Of a DNA stretch of 64,000 bases, positions 54,201 through 64,000 are shown piece after piece (positions within the stretch are counted from its first letter, which is position 1; each line of letters starts with the position of its first letter). Origin of the DNA: Scilla litardierei (Eukaryota > Streptophyta > Magnoliopsida > Asparagales > Asparagaceae); assembly GCA_030789695.1 (NCBI GenBank), contig CM061141.1, forward strand, positions 324,741,938 to 324,805,937. Direction: 5' to 3'. Position numbers and translations under genes: made by a program. Under the pieces are notes generated by a model. It was not told where the DNA came from and did not search any database. It saw only the letters and a program-made list of their open reading frames with translations.

Positions 54201-54760
54201 AATACTCTCGCCATGGTCTTCAAGGAAACCATGGATCTGCGTAAACTGGGGTCCCCCAGAAGCGTCACCATCTTTTCCCGTGCATGAACTCCATCCTCAG
54301 CAACTTCCAGTTGGTCTTCGTTTCTCCCAAGGACTGTAGCCATCTCATGCCTAGAATTACGTCGGTGCTGTCCAGATCGAGCGCCTCCCCATATGTATCT
54401 CCTGAAGGGTCAAAATCACGTCTCGGTATACTCCCATGCTCCGCTTTACATGCACTGTCCCCATCATCACCCCAAAGCTGCCGGTGTCAACTAACTGCAA
54501 CCCCCGCTGCTCCACCACGCGGTTGGAAATACAATTGTGGGCACTATCAATCAATAGCACCACCTCCTGCTCAGAGATCATCCCCATCAACTTCATATTA
54601 TGGTTTGGAGTGAACCCTACCATGGAGTTGAGTGACATCTCCGCTACCTCCAAAATGAGATGGCTCTTGCTCCACCTCTTCTGCGCTCAGCTCATCCACT
54701 TCCTCCTCCTATCCTCTACCAGCAGCACCTGGAGTGTACGATCTCCGTAGCGGTGACTTG
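54201..54760 (-). pseudogene. Gypsy protease region
   Basis: LNSMVGFTPNHNMKLMGMIS continues EQEVVLLIDSAHNCISNRVV. Plant relatives have a D-S-G-A-T box here; in this copy it reads D-S-A followed by H-N, so the conserved Gly and Thr are lost and two residues appear deleted. VDTGSFGVMMG follows. The protease that would cut the polyprotein is therefore expected to be dead. Confidence 0.85.
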
Positions 54761-56322
54761 GGGGTATACTTCTCGTCACACCTAAAACACAGCCCCTTCG
54801 TCCTTTTGTTCTGTATCTCTGCCTTGGCTCGTCGTTCCACTGCTAGCCTGTCATCCACTATCTGAGCTAGGTCCATCGTCTCAAGCAGTCCACTCGGCCT
54901 CTGTACCCGAAGCTCTCCCTGAATTTCAGTTTTCAGTCCCTTCATAAAGCTTCTCACCAAGGTCTTCTCAGTCATCATCCCCCTCATACGGCCATAAAGT
55001 GCCTCAAATTTCTCCCGATAGTCTCTCATCGTGCCCACCTGCCTACGTCAAAAGCTGTTCGTGCAGGTCGTCACCTTGGGTGTCTCTGAAGCGATGCAAC
55101 ATGCAATATGTGAATTATTCCCATGACTGTACCGGTCGTCATCTTACCTCCATAAATACCAAGACAATGAATTTCTCTCCAAACACACGCCCAACATCTG
55201 CACCTTCTCCACCTCCACCATCTAATAGACATCAAAGTACCGCTCTGCACGTGAGACCCATCCGTGGGGGTCCTCCCCGTCGAAAACCAGCATCTTTAGC
55301 TTCCACACCTTGCTTTTGGGTACACATCCATTGCTCCGCTCACGCTCTAGGTTGGCTGTAGTGGAATTGTTGATAAGTATTTTGTAAGGGTCCTCCAGCT
55401 CCCCGTGGTCCCCCCTCACTCGTCACACCCCACAGATCCCCTTCACACCCCTCGTAGTTTCAAAAATGTTCATCGTTCACCCGAAGGGGTCTCCGGCCTC
55501 CAAAATCTCCTCCATATTCCTCATCGAACCGTGGGGCCCCCAACACTGGCCCTCCGACTCCCTTGAATGCTGCAGGAGGTCACCGGCTCGCGAAATCATC
55601 AAAAACTCCACCCGTCGGCTGCGAAAATCCTCCCCCGCCTCTCTGGGGTTGCGGACCAGGCCCGGCGCCCCCTGCGACAGCGTTGGGGGCCAACGAGGCC
55701 CCTGCGCAGCCGCAGGGGGCCGGCGCCCCCTGCATTGTCCCTGTGGGCTCGCGAGCCCCTCAGGTTGTCACTGGGGGCTCACAAGCCCCCCAAAATGTTG
55801 CTAGGGGCTTGCAAGGCCCCCAGGGGTCGCCTGGGGGCGGCGAGCCCCCCGAGGTTCGTCGGACTCTCGTTGGGGTCCGGTGAGTGTGCCGGGCCCAGGC
55901 AGGGGGTCCGGTGCGGCCAGTAGAGGGCCCCCTGCCCCAGTCGCTAGGGTTCTGGGGGGCTGTCGCCCCCTGTGTGTGGGATTCCCCCTCCCAGGTTGGT
56001 GAAGGGGGAAACTGCCCCCACGCGTCATCTTCCTCATCTTCATCAGGCGAAACATCTTCCAAGAGCACCATTTGCCTCTTTCCCATGTCCAAAGGCGGGG
56101 CTCCTTTCGGCTCAGATCTGAAAGATTTTTCGGATTCTCATCGTTCTTGGGCCTCTCCTTGGTACGCCGATTCCATTGAGTCTCCATGAAAGATTTGAAC
56201 ATGCTCTCCAAGTATGAGAACCTTTCATCACTTCTTTGTTGTAGCTCCTTTCCGGTTGTTTCAATTTCTCTAACTTTCTGCTCTAGAGCATCTTTCTCTT
56301 TCATTGATTTTGTGTTTGTCAT
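54761..56322 (-). pseudogene. Gypsy gag with a GC-rich proline linker
   Basis: The start codon at 56322-56320 lies 12 bases after the primer site and opens MTNTKSMKEKDALEQKVREI, a coiled-coil N-terminus. Next comes a GC-rich linker (55600-55990) rich in Pro and Gly. The core reads VWKLKMLVFDGEDPHGWVSR, then AERYFDVY, and after shifts GTMRDYREKFEALYGRMRGM and LVRSFMKGLKTEIQGELRV. GLCFRCDEKYTPKS begins a knuckle. It is broken by frameshifts near 55220, 55050 and in the linker. Confidence 0.85.
55640..55990 (-). repeat. GC-rich inverted repeats in the gag linker
   Basis: Words such as GGGGGCTCGCGAGCCCC, GGGGGCTCACAAGCCCCC and GGGGCTTGCAAGGCCCCC occur five or more times, each a near-palindrome of 16-18 bases. 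It encodes a Pro/Gly/Ala-rich linker in gag in one frame, and is open in five frames because stops are rare. Confidence 0.75.
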
Positions 56323-56333
56323 GGTGGATCTTT

Positions 56334-56345
56334 GCTCTGATACCA
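56334..56345 (-). promoter_or_regulatory. Primer binding site of the Reina-like element
   Basis: The minus strand reads TGGTATCAGAGC exactly, three bases after the 5' LTR. It pairs with initiator-Met tRNA. Confidence 0.92.
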
Positions 56346-56348
56346 ATT

Positions 56349-56789
56349 TGATGAGAAAGCTAGGGTTTGGAAGATAAAAGATGGAATTTTTATAGAACTC
56401 CAAAGAGAAATACAAGATAAGGGCTTTTTTGAGAGGAAATTAACTCTCCAAGCTTAAATCTAAGAGAGAAAGCTAACTCTCACTTGATATAGGGTTCTAC
56501 TCTTCTAAGCTAGGGTTTAACACTCAAGTTTTGCATAAGAAAGCTAACTCTCACTTGATATAGGGTTCTACTCTTCTAAGCTAGGGTTTAACACTCAAGT
56601 TTTGCATAAGAGAATAATGAAAACCCCACCCCAAACATATAAGGGCAGCTTTAGCCCAAATTAAAAAAAAATCCTCCAAAACCCAAACTTTGCAAAAATG
56701 CCCAAAACTTCACAAAAATGTCATCGGCCTAGTTCTTCATCTCGCGATCCTTCTTGCGACGCCTTCGTTGATACGTGATGTTCTCATCA
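56349..56789 (-). repeat. 5' LTR of the Reina-like element, with a 71-bp internal duplication
   Basis: It is 441 bp long against 370 bp for its partner. The difference is an extra head-to-tail copy of the segment AGCTAACTCTCACTTG..TTTTGCATAAG at about 56470-56610. The duplication arose after insertion or during copying, as the other LTR has one copy. Confidence 0.9.
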
Positions 56790-56794
56790 AGGTC

Positions 56795-57883
56795 CTAGTT
56801 GGACATGGATTAGACACTGTACTTAATATTATGCCATTTCCATTCTAGAGATATTCAGTAGAATTTACGATAAGGTAGGGGAAGGTAGTGTGTCAAGTTG
56901 ACCTGTGTGTTTGTTAGCGTCTCATTTTTTGTGATGCTTAGAGAGACACTCTTCAAGGAGTAGGATTTTACAGATGATTTACGTCTTTCGTTCAATTTGA
57001 AATTTGGTTGTTCAGATTGTGCATCTGTATATGTATGGTAAACATGCGTGAGAAGTAATAATCTGGTTTGGCATGGCATAGAGTGAGATTCTTAAATCTT
57101 AATTTATACGATATGATTTCTGTCGAAAAATCGAGACTTAGAACTGCTGATTGAACTTCATACAATTGGTGTTTGTTATATTGCCATGCGCATGAACTTG
57201 GTTATGCGAGACACATGATATCTAATGTGATGCATCCTTAGAGATCTTGTTAGACGCAAATGTATGGGCACTTCTGGGTTTTAACCTTTTACGTGAGTTC
57301 TTGGCCGGGCACAGATGTATGTGTGATTCTGGGTATTGAACTTTTCACAAAAGCTATTGTCAGTCAATTACTGGCAGTTTTCTACCGTTCTTATTCTTTA
57401 AGCAGTTCACCTATATATATTTCCCAGTCTAGTAAGTCTACTTATACCTGGATCTACCATGTTTGCACCCAGCACTTAATTTACGATAGTTTGACATGTT
57501 TACACTTTAGTTGATTGCTAGTAGTTTGCCTAACCAGTTGATCATTGCAATGCATTCTATTGTTTTGGATGGCCTGTTATAATATCACATGCCATGCATC
57601 CCGATAACATGGCTCTTGTATGGCAAGTAATGAGAATTTCTTTAATCAACTTCTTGTTTAAGTTGAGTGCCATGTTGTATGTTTGGCAAATTAAATGCAA
57701 ACTAATTTATATATATATTCTTCATGAACAAAAGCTATGTTGTATTTGCAACCCGTCTAAGTTCTGTGCCATTAACTTGTTCTAAACTTATGTATGCTTC
57801 AATTTTCCATAGATCACAGGAAAAAAATGAAAACTGTTATAATTTAATTAATTGATTATGCTTGTGTGCATATCTACATTCAG
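56795..57883. other. Intron DNA after the gypsy element, no gene
   Basis: AT-rich. Short frames show no family match. It ends TCTACATTCAG, a good 3' splice site for the next RPT3 exon. Confidence 0.45.
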
Positions 57884-57968
57884 ATGTGCACAACTAAAAT
57901 GAATCTCAGTGATGGAGTCGATTTGGAAGATTATGTATCCAGGCCAGATAAAATTTAGTGCTCCTGAG
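57884..57968 (+). pseudogene. RPT3 next exon, with a one-base insertion
   Basis: After CAG the frame reads MCTTKMNLSDGVDLEDYVSR, then PDKI, which is the segment following the exon at 49505-49580 in RPT3. An extra T at about 57954 turns the next codon into a stop; without it the frame would go on to S-A-P-E before GTTAGT. Gly replaces a conserved Glu. No later RPT3 exon is present. Confidence 0.87.
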
Positions 57969-58735
57969 GTTAGTTTATTTTGTATCTTATGGACACTTTT
58001 TTTTGTTCAAATCCAATATATTTCATTTCTTCTTCATTAGTAAACCTGTGGACAAATCTGAATTGCATTATAGATCTGTATTCTATTCTAAATGCTTCAA
58101 GATTGTTTTCATTTGCTAATTGCATTATTTATTATCATTCTTTAAATTTTCAGATTGATTTAGTTATAGTTTTACTTTTTAAATTTATTAACTTGTTCAG
58201 GATCATCTACTACTAGTTAGGCATGACATGAATAGAAAAAAAAAGCAAAACATTCTTTTCCATAAATGCTTCTAGCTGGGTCTGGTCTTAAGTTTAATCT
58301 ATTTGAACTTATTTTTACATCTTTTGTTTGTCTCGGTTGTAATGCACTAGTTCATTATTTTTTGTCATCTGTTGTACTGCGCCAGTTCATCATCTGTGGT
58401 TAACTATTCCACTTCCTCATACCAAGATTGATATATTCTCTACCCTCACTGTTTGATCCTTTTCTCTTTGCCCTTCTGTTGAAAGCAAATCAGGCATCAT
58501 TCTTCCTAGGTAGTATACGGTACTTTTGTTAATCTTTGCCCCTGGTTCTGGCTAGTCACGTGTTTGGTCATTTAGACTGATGTCCTTACCAGTAAGCTTG
58601 AGTTGAACATCCAGTCTTTTTAGAAATTATACGAATCAGTGGTGTTAAAACAAGTTCTTATGCTAGTTTAATGCACACGCTGGGTTTGATTTCTTAGAGA
58701 TCTCTAGAGCATTGGGTTTAATTTTGGTTATCCAA
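57969..58735. other. No gene seen
   Basis: AT-rich DNA. Several CTAGT words occur (58213, 58350, 58553, 58660) but none has a GC-rich hairpin just upstream, so no Helitron end could be set here. Confidence 0.4.
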
Positions 58736-58989
58736 TAAAATATAGGACAGTTTTTGAAATAAAAGCCAAGATTAAAAATAATTAGCAAAATCGATCAAAA
58801 AAATAATTATCGAAATCGACCAACTATGGCCACGTGAGGGAGGGAGGTGGTGCTTGTGCGCAGATGGGACGATGTTCGATTTTGTGGGTGCAATAGATTT
58901 TTGCCGCGATTGCCAAGTGCGACCATTTTGTATAGCCCGCTTCAATTCGTTTTTTTACTTCTGTAATATATTTGTACGTTACATATCAA

Positions 58990-59065
58990 GAAGATAATTT
59001 GACTGGTGGTATGACTACTGCTGTGCGGGTTAAAGGTTCAGAGTTCGATTCTCGGAACCCCCGTT
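58990..59065 (+). repeat. tRNA-like segment, left arm
   Basis: TGGTGGTATGACT resembles a polymerase III A box and GTTCAGAGTTCGATTCTC a B box (GTTCGATTC). The fold is too irregular for a working tRNA. The inverse copy is at about 60240-60315, where the B-box part reads CGAGTTCGAAACTCG. Confidence 0.5.
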
Positions 59066-59261
59066 GAAATATTTTTTTAATTCTTTCTTAAAAAATATTT
59101 AAGAGGAGAATTCCAAGAATTGAACCCGGGGGGTTGTCTCTTCCGAGAACCAAGTGTCTTAGCCAAGCTCTTGAAGAGGTGTTTACTGATAATGCCATTT
59201 AAACCAAATATATAATGCATAGCCTATCGTGTGATTTCCAAGGTACTCAGTCGCAGAACTC

Positions 59262-59560
59262 TTGCCCCAAATATTAGCTTTGAGAGGTACGATATCAACT
59301 CTTAATTTTCCCCTCTTTCTCGCTGTCTTTCCCTTGATCTCAGCTCAGGCATTTAGGCTCTCCTACATTGTCCACATGAACAACTCAGTCATGCCCAAGT
59401 GCTTCAACCACATCAAACAATGGTACAACTGCATCTTACAACCCATAAACATAAGCAATTTAACATTTGAATTGCAGGTCCTCTTGTTTACCCCCAAGTC
59501 ATCCAAGTCTTCATTGCCACCTTCTCTCTCGTCTTGCCAGACCAAAGCTAAGCTTTTGAA
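59262..59560 (+). pseudogene. Captured subtilase N-terminus, left arm
   Basis: The frame has a hydrophobic signal-like stretch (FPLFLAVFPLISAQAF) followed by RLSYIVHMNNSVMPK, then HIKQWYNCIL. Y-I-V-H-M-x-x-S-x-M-P-K is the start of the inhibitor-like prodomain of plant subtilisin-like proteases. Later parts (CTCTTGTTTACC) match the L-L-Y-T-Y segment in a shifted frame. No protease domain is present. Confidence 0.72.
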
Positions 59561-59624
59561 GAAGCTTTTACATATAATGCCCCTTAGAGTAAATATATCA
59601 TGCACTTATCATGTGATTTCCAAG

Positions 59625-60040
59625 CTACTCAGCCATGTCGTCCCCGTAGTTTGATGCAAGCCAGATGTCGGAAACGTTGTTGAGGGAGATGAATGTCGGG
59701 GTGTAGGTTGTGTGTAACGTGGCGGTTTGGTTGGGGTAAGCGGTGATGAAGCCGTGGACTTTGCTAAAGAGATTTGTATTCGTTAGTGTGGGGAGGTGGC
59801 ACCTTGGATGACTTGGGTGTAAACATGGAGAAGCTGCAGTTTGGACGTCGAATTGCTTGCTTTTATGGATTGTAAGATGCAAGTGTACTATATTTCGGTG
59901 TTGTTGAAGGACTTGAGCATGGCTGAGCTGTGCATGTGGACAATATAGAAAAGCCTAAATGCATGAGCTGATATAATGGAAAAGGCGAGGAGAACATTAA
60001 GATGCGACATTGTATCTTTTGGAGCTGATATTTGGGGCAT
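59625..60040 (-). pseudogene. Captured subtilase N-terminus, right arm
   Basis: The minus strand starts at 60040 and reads MSHLNVLLAFSIISAHAF, then RLFYIVHMHSSAMLKSF, up to a TAG. Further on, in other frames, LLHVYTQVIQG and GFITAYPNQTATLHTTYTP lead to WLASNYGDDMAE. That order is the prodomain and the junction to the catalytic domain of plant subtilases; the arm stops just before the catalytic Asp motif. Frame breaks near 59920 and 59840. Confidence 0.78.
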
Positions 60041-60594
60041 GATTTCTGCTTTCAACTCTAGTTATAATGAAAGATTAATTAACTTGAAATTCACACGATA
60101 AGACATGCATGATATATGTGGTTTAAGCGTCATTATGGAAAACGTCTCTTCAAGAGCTTGGCGGTAATACACTTGGTTTGCTGGTTCAATTCTTGGAATT
60201 CCCCTCTTAAATATTTTTTGTAAGAAAAAAATTGAAAATTATAATTGCGAGGTTTCGAGTTTCGAACTCGGGACCTCTAGACCGTACAACGGGAGTCATA
60301 CCACCAAGCAAATTGTCTTCTTAGTATGCAATGAACAAATATATTATACAAGTAGAAATGAAATGAAGTGGGAGCCAATACAAAATGGTTGTGGTTCCAC
60401 GACCAAAATCAATAGTGCCCAAACCATTTGGCCGTGGTTGCCAACCTCGGCCAAATCAAACATCGCCATGTCGGCGCCCAGTCACACTGGGCACTGACAT
60501 GGCCATAATTAGTCAATTTCGCTAATTATTTTTGGGTCCATTTTGCTAATTATTTTTAAATTTTGGCTTTTTCCAAAAATTGTCCAAAAATATA

Positions 60595-61700
60595 TTATCC
60601 ATTTGGTGTAATAACACTCGACTCATATGATGTGTATGATTCAGATATTCATTCGGGAGTGTATGTGTTATTTTATTTTGTTTGCAGGTCAAATCAAGGA
60701 AATTGTTTCATTACTAACAACGAAAAACTCTTCACAACATATGCAGAAGTTTACCAACTTTTGGGTGTATGAATGGTAATTATCATTGATGAACGTGGAT
60801 CACTACATTGCTTTTGTGGATTTTTTATGGACAATGACAAGAGCCATGGGTAGGATCTTTGTTCAAAAAAATTTACACCCACTAATCCCCCCTCCCCGAT
60901 ATGAAACAACCTTTTAATCCAAACTGCAAGAAATTAATTTTGTTCTTATCCATCCTTGAAGTCTATTTGCTCCTTCCTCCCATTTATTTATTCTAGACTG
61001 CCATTTAACATGCAGGATGAATGGGCACGTGCTTCCATAACCAATTTCAGTATACTACCAAGCAGACATTTGTACCAATGTGGAACCTAATCAATCACAT
61101 TTGAATGGCCGATGTCCCTTCTCTATTGTTGCCTGTCATGATATGCGTTGGGATCATGTATTCTATACATCATATACGATCGAGATGTGTGGGTGGTAGG
61201 AATAGACTTTTGTATTATTGGAAGTTATGGAGCAAGATGCACTAGATAACGCTTTGATTCATGATGTCTGATTACCTCAAACGACTTCGTGTCCCTTACT
61301 CTTAAGCAGATTCTGTGAAAATATTTCCATTTGTTTTAAGCAACATATATAGTTTCAAAACTTATCGACCATAAACTTGTACATGGATTTGTTTAGTGCT
61401 CATCCTTCTAATCTGTTATACAAATGATGAATGTTTTTGAATGTGTTTGCTGACTAGAACAGAAGGGGCAAAAAGACGACTGTGATTTAAACTTAAAAAA
61501 ATCAATGGGTAGGATTAGAGTTTGTAAAAATTTTGAAATGAAAGTCGTAAAATTTTGAGAGGAACTAAATCTGGATGTAACTAAATTTTTGGGGAAGTAA
61601 ATTTCTTCAATTATTGTCGTTCATTTAAAATTAGGTGATATACGATTTTGGGCTTTGAAAATTGTCAGTCCGCCAGTATTCAAATTGTTAAAATCTAGAA
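60595..61700. other. No gene seen
   Basis: AT-rich single-copy-like DNA. The frame at 60563-60772 overlaps the end of the Mutator-like element and has no match. Confidence 0.4.
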
Positions 61701-62600
61701 AATGCTCAGCATACATCTGGTTGAAGGCCAGAAGTCTGGGTGGTCTTCACTAGACGTCTCTTCAGTCGCAAACCAAAAACACCCAACACTCTGGTGAATA
61801 TTGTCACCTGTTCAGGGATTTTCAAGGCGTCTGGAGTTCATCTCCCAGACGATTGAACAGGGGGTCAGACGTCTGGGAGGAGAGCTGCAGACACCTGACG
61901 GGTGCTCACCTAGTTCCTCTATTGTGTGGACGTCTGGAGGCCATTTTCCAAGCGTCCGACCCAGGGACAGCTGTCTGGGAGTAAACCTTCAGACGTCTGA
62001 TCGTTTGCTGCTCTGTTTTTTTGAAGCAGATCTGTGACTATTGGATTGAGCGATTGCTTAATCCAGTGGTCACGGTGTTTGCATTTCTTGGGGGGGGGGG
62101 GGTATTTAAGGTAGTGCTTGAGGATGTTAGGTCAAGGCTTTTATGAGAGTATTGAAGAACTTAAAGCTAGGTTGTTGAGAATTCATTGAGAGAGCTTTGA
62201 AGAGATCCAGAAGAGATTAGAACCGAAGAAGAAAAGATTAGGTCTTTTGGGATTTCTTGGGTTCTTTGGTCTTCTTTGTTTTCTCTTTACTTCTTCTGTG
62301 TTAGTTGATAGTGGTGGTTTGTTTTTTCTCCAAGTTATTACTCGCTTGATGATGAAGGAGTCTATGTAAAATCTTGTAAAATTTGATCAGATAGTGGATC
62401 GTCTCGGATGCTGGAGTCGGTCAAAGGGTACTTGTTGTGCCTAATTTACTTTCAGTATTTGTGTGAGTTGTGGGCTTGGTTTCTTTCTTTGCTTCCGCAA
62501 GATCTGGATTGTGTGAGATTGTTTGTTGTGGTGATCCAATTTTTTTTGAATTCTACTTCTTAGCTAGTTGTAGGATTTGCTAATCTGCGAGGATCTTTTT
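61700..62600 (+). repeat. LTR-like region with GACGTCTGG repeats
   Basis: Between 61745 and 62005 variants of AGACGTCTGG occur about nine times at irregular spacing; AGACGTCT is a palindrome. A G run of about 17 bases (62085-62101) is followed by GGTATTTAAGG, a TATA-like site, then a G/A-rich leader. This order resembles U3-R-U5 of a plant copia LTR. Ends, primer site and partner are not found. Confidence 0.4.
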
Positions 62601-63374
62601 GCAACATTATCAACTGCTCCGACATCCTCTATAAGCCTCACTTTGCAATTCCTTCCAACATTGATATCAAACTTCTTCAGGTTGATAATGATTCACTTCA
62701 GTGTGTGTGCAGTAACATTCAAACAAACAGTTTAGTATGAATGTTGAGTTGATAATGGTTCACTTTGGCATTCTTAGGTTGACGATGACCCGCCGAACAC
62801 ACCTGTTGATGGGCCAATACAGTGGGTGAGTGTCATTAAAATTATTGCACGATTCATTGTGTCTGAGGAATATTTTATGTTTTGATGAATTTACAAAGTA
62901 AGATTCAACTTATGCAGTTTACTCAAAAAATGTGAGGCTTTAGGGGCATGTATTAAATAAAGTGTAAAAGGAGATAGTAACTAATGTGTTTGAAATGAAA
63001 ATTGCGATAATCGAACTAAAAATTGTGATAATCCTCCCGATTTAAATTTGCAATGCTCAACTTAATCTTAGCAAAGAAAAAGAATAGAAAGTAAAACTAC
63101 AATAAAGTATTTCAGCCTTAGTTATTATTATTAATTTTTTTAAATAATGCAAATATAAACCCAGTACTAGCATCTTAGGTTGATAAGAAAATACACTATT
63201 GAAATTTTTTCAGTTTTCACAAGGAAAATTAGTTGTAATGATTGTTTAAAATATGGCTCATAAAACCCACATCGATGATAAATGTCGGTTACAACCACAA
63301 ATAAGATTGAAAAATCTTGCCATAGCTTTTGCATGGAATCAATCAGATTCGACTCTAAAAGAAAAATTAAGAAC
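62601..63374. other. No gene seen
   Basis: AT-rich. GTTGATAATGATTCACTT and GTTGATAATGGTTCACTT occur about 70 bp apart (62682 and 62751). This is probably the 3' side of the gene at 63375-64000. Confidence 0.35.
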
Positions 63375-64000
63375 TTAAATGATGAGGGACCTACAATAAG
63401 CTTGCTCCTCCGTTATTTCGCCCGCGATGGTTGGATTCTGATTTGCCATCGCAGCAAGCTGATCATGCATCCAACTCATTTCTTCCTCTAGCCTTGTCAG
63501 AGCTGTCTCTGACACCGGAGGATTTGCAGCAGCTGATGTCTCATTCTCTTGCAAAATTAATGAAAGATGCCATTAAGCCCTAAAAATTAACTCACTTGGG
63601 GAAATAAATAAAAAAACTAAAAAATTGACAAACCTTCTTCATCGCCCAATGGAAGGCACCTCTCCGGTATAGCCTGAAGATGATTATACCTAGTACAATA
63701 ATACCGACTCCGACTCCTATAACAAAACTCGCACCAGAGGAGTGGGTGGTGGTGGTGGTAAAGATTAGAGGTCGTGTTTCTAGCTGCCTAACCAGTGGCT
63801 GCCTGTCGGACGACCACCGGCTGGAGAAGTTGACGAGTTGCCAAAAACTGGCGGCAAATCAAAATCGGCCGCCAGGCTCTCTAAGGTATGCGTGTACCGA
63901 ACATCCCCGTTCCTCAGCATCTTCGCAGTGTTCTTCTTCGCCTTTGTTCCCAGCAGCCCTTTCGGTGTCCTCAGCAGCTTCCTCATCGGTATGGGTGACG
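63375..64000 (-). CDS. Small single-pass membrane protein, partial gene
   Basis: The last exon (63375-63545, minus strand) reads NETSAAANPPVSETALTRLE, then EEMSWMHDQLAAMANQ, and ends in TAA. An 88-bp intron (63546-63633, GTTTGT..AG) joins it in phase to an exon reading SSGASFVIGVGVGIIVLGII, then IFRLYRRGAFHWAMKK. That is one membrane helix followed by a basic stop-transfer segment. Upstream, a frame starting MRKLLRTPKGLLGTKAKKNT (63986) ends in a stop at 63780 and lies in another frame, so a further intron or a shift is needed. The family is not recognised. The gene runs off the right edge. Confidence 0.5.

Larger units (their letters stand above)
51007..56794 (-). mobile_element. Complete Ty3/gypsy element (Reina-like chromovirus), minus strand
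   Basis: The element spans 51012-56789 with TGATGAG..CTCATCA ends. It is flanked by AGGTC at 51007-51011 and 56790-56794. On the minus strand: 5' LTR, primer site, gag, protease, reverse transcriptase, RNase H, integrase, chromodomain-like tail, polypurine tract, 3' LTR. Short LTRs and the W-K-x-L-I-R tail suggest the Reina group. All frames carry shifts and several catalytic residues are changed. It inserted into an intron of the RPT3 fragment. Confidence 0.92.
58736..60594. mobile_element. Palindromic Pack-MULE carrying subtilase fragments
   Basis: The element spans 58745-60585 (1841 bp). It starts GGACAGTTTTTG and ends with the inverse, CAAAAATTGTCC. The flanks TAAAATATA and AAAAATATA match at eight of nine positions, as in Mutator-like elements. 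Similarity between arms is not limited to the ends: the tRNA-like segment, the AAGCTCTTGAAGAG segment and a subtilase N-terminus recur in both, inverted, around a centre near 59670. There is no transposase. Confidence 0.82.

Noticed and set aside
55466..55923. Plus-strand Pro/Arg-rich frames of 106-118 codons
   Set aside because: They are antisense to the gag linker of the Reina-like element; open only because of GC content.
58990..59065. Functional tRNA gene
   Set aside because: A- and B-box-like words are present but no consistent cloverleaf can be drawn; it recurs inverted in the transposon.

Overview
This is a stretch of flowering-plant nuclear DNA made almost entirely of transposable elements and the debris of captured or decayed genes. 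The evidence for a plant is: plant-type Ty3/gypsy (Tekay/Del chromovirus, Tat-type gag) and Ty1/copia retrotransposons primed by initiator-Met tRNA, Mutator-like elements with 9-bp target duplications, a PIF/Harbinger-like MITE family with 3-bp duplications, Helitron-like 3' ends, and fragments of recognisable plant genes (CHUP1-like, NADH-cytochrome b5 reductase, a DUF676 lipase, proteasome RPT3, subtilase). No complete, undamaged host gene was found. The species cannot be told from the sequence.

Layout. 1-2660: tail of a Helitron-like element inside a copia LTR, then a decayed copia interior. 3790-16977: one long Ty3/gypsy Tekay/Del element flanked by the 5-bp duplication ATGAT. Its LTRs are about 2.78 kb, its gag is split by a nested, related 2.78-kb solo LTR (duplication CTTTT), and its gag-pol frame is crossed by two apparent spliceosomal introns. 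17000-19880: low-information DNA with a Helitron-like 3' end and a broken GRF zinc-finger gene. 19882-20664: a small Mutator-like element with a GC-rich palindromic core. 21144-22131: two sibling MITEs. 22247-23000: tandemly duplicated CHUP1-like exons.

23179-28357: a deleted copia element (minus strand) and a second copia LTR. 28380-35647: GC-rich duplicated DNA, an antisense coiled-coil ORF, a 2.4-kb minisatellite and a Tat-type gag. Together these look like a Tat-lineage element that has lost its pol. 35678-58000: an old mosaic in which exons of cytochrome b5 reductase, a DUF676 lipase and RPT3 lie in the same direction, with lipase and RPT3 joined inside one exon. The mosaic was later split by a copia element (about 44080-49090) and by a complete Ty3/gypsy element (51012-56789, duplication AGGTC). 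The copia element itself holds a 636-bp palindromic LTR insertion with its own duplication AAATC.

58745-60585: a Mutator-like element that is one large palindrome carrying a subtilase N-terminus on each arm. 61700-62600: an LTR-like region. The right edge holds part of a small membrane-protein gene on the minus strand.

Nothing here forms a working pathway. The main interest is structural: how elements nest, swap LTR modules, acquire introns, capture exons and integrate as palindromes. Several palindromic units could yield hairpin RNA and so small RNAs; that is inference.
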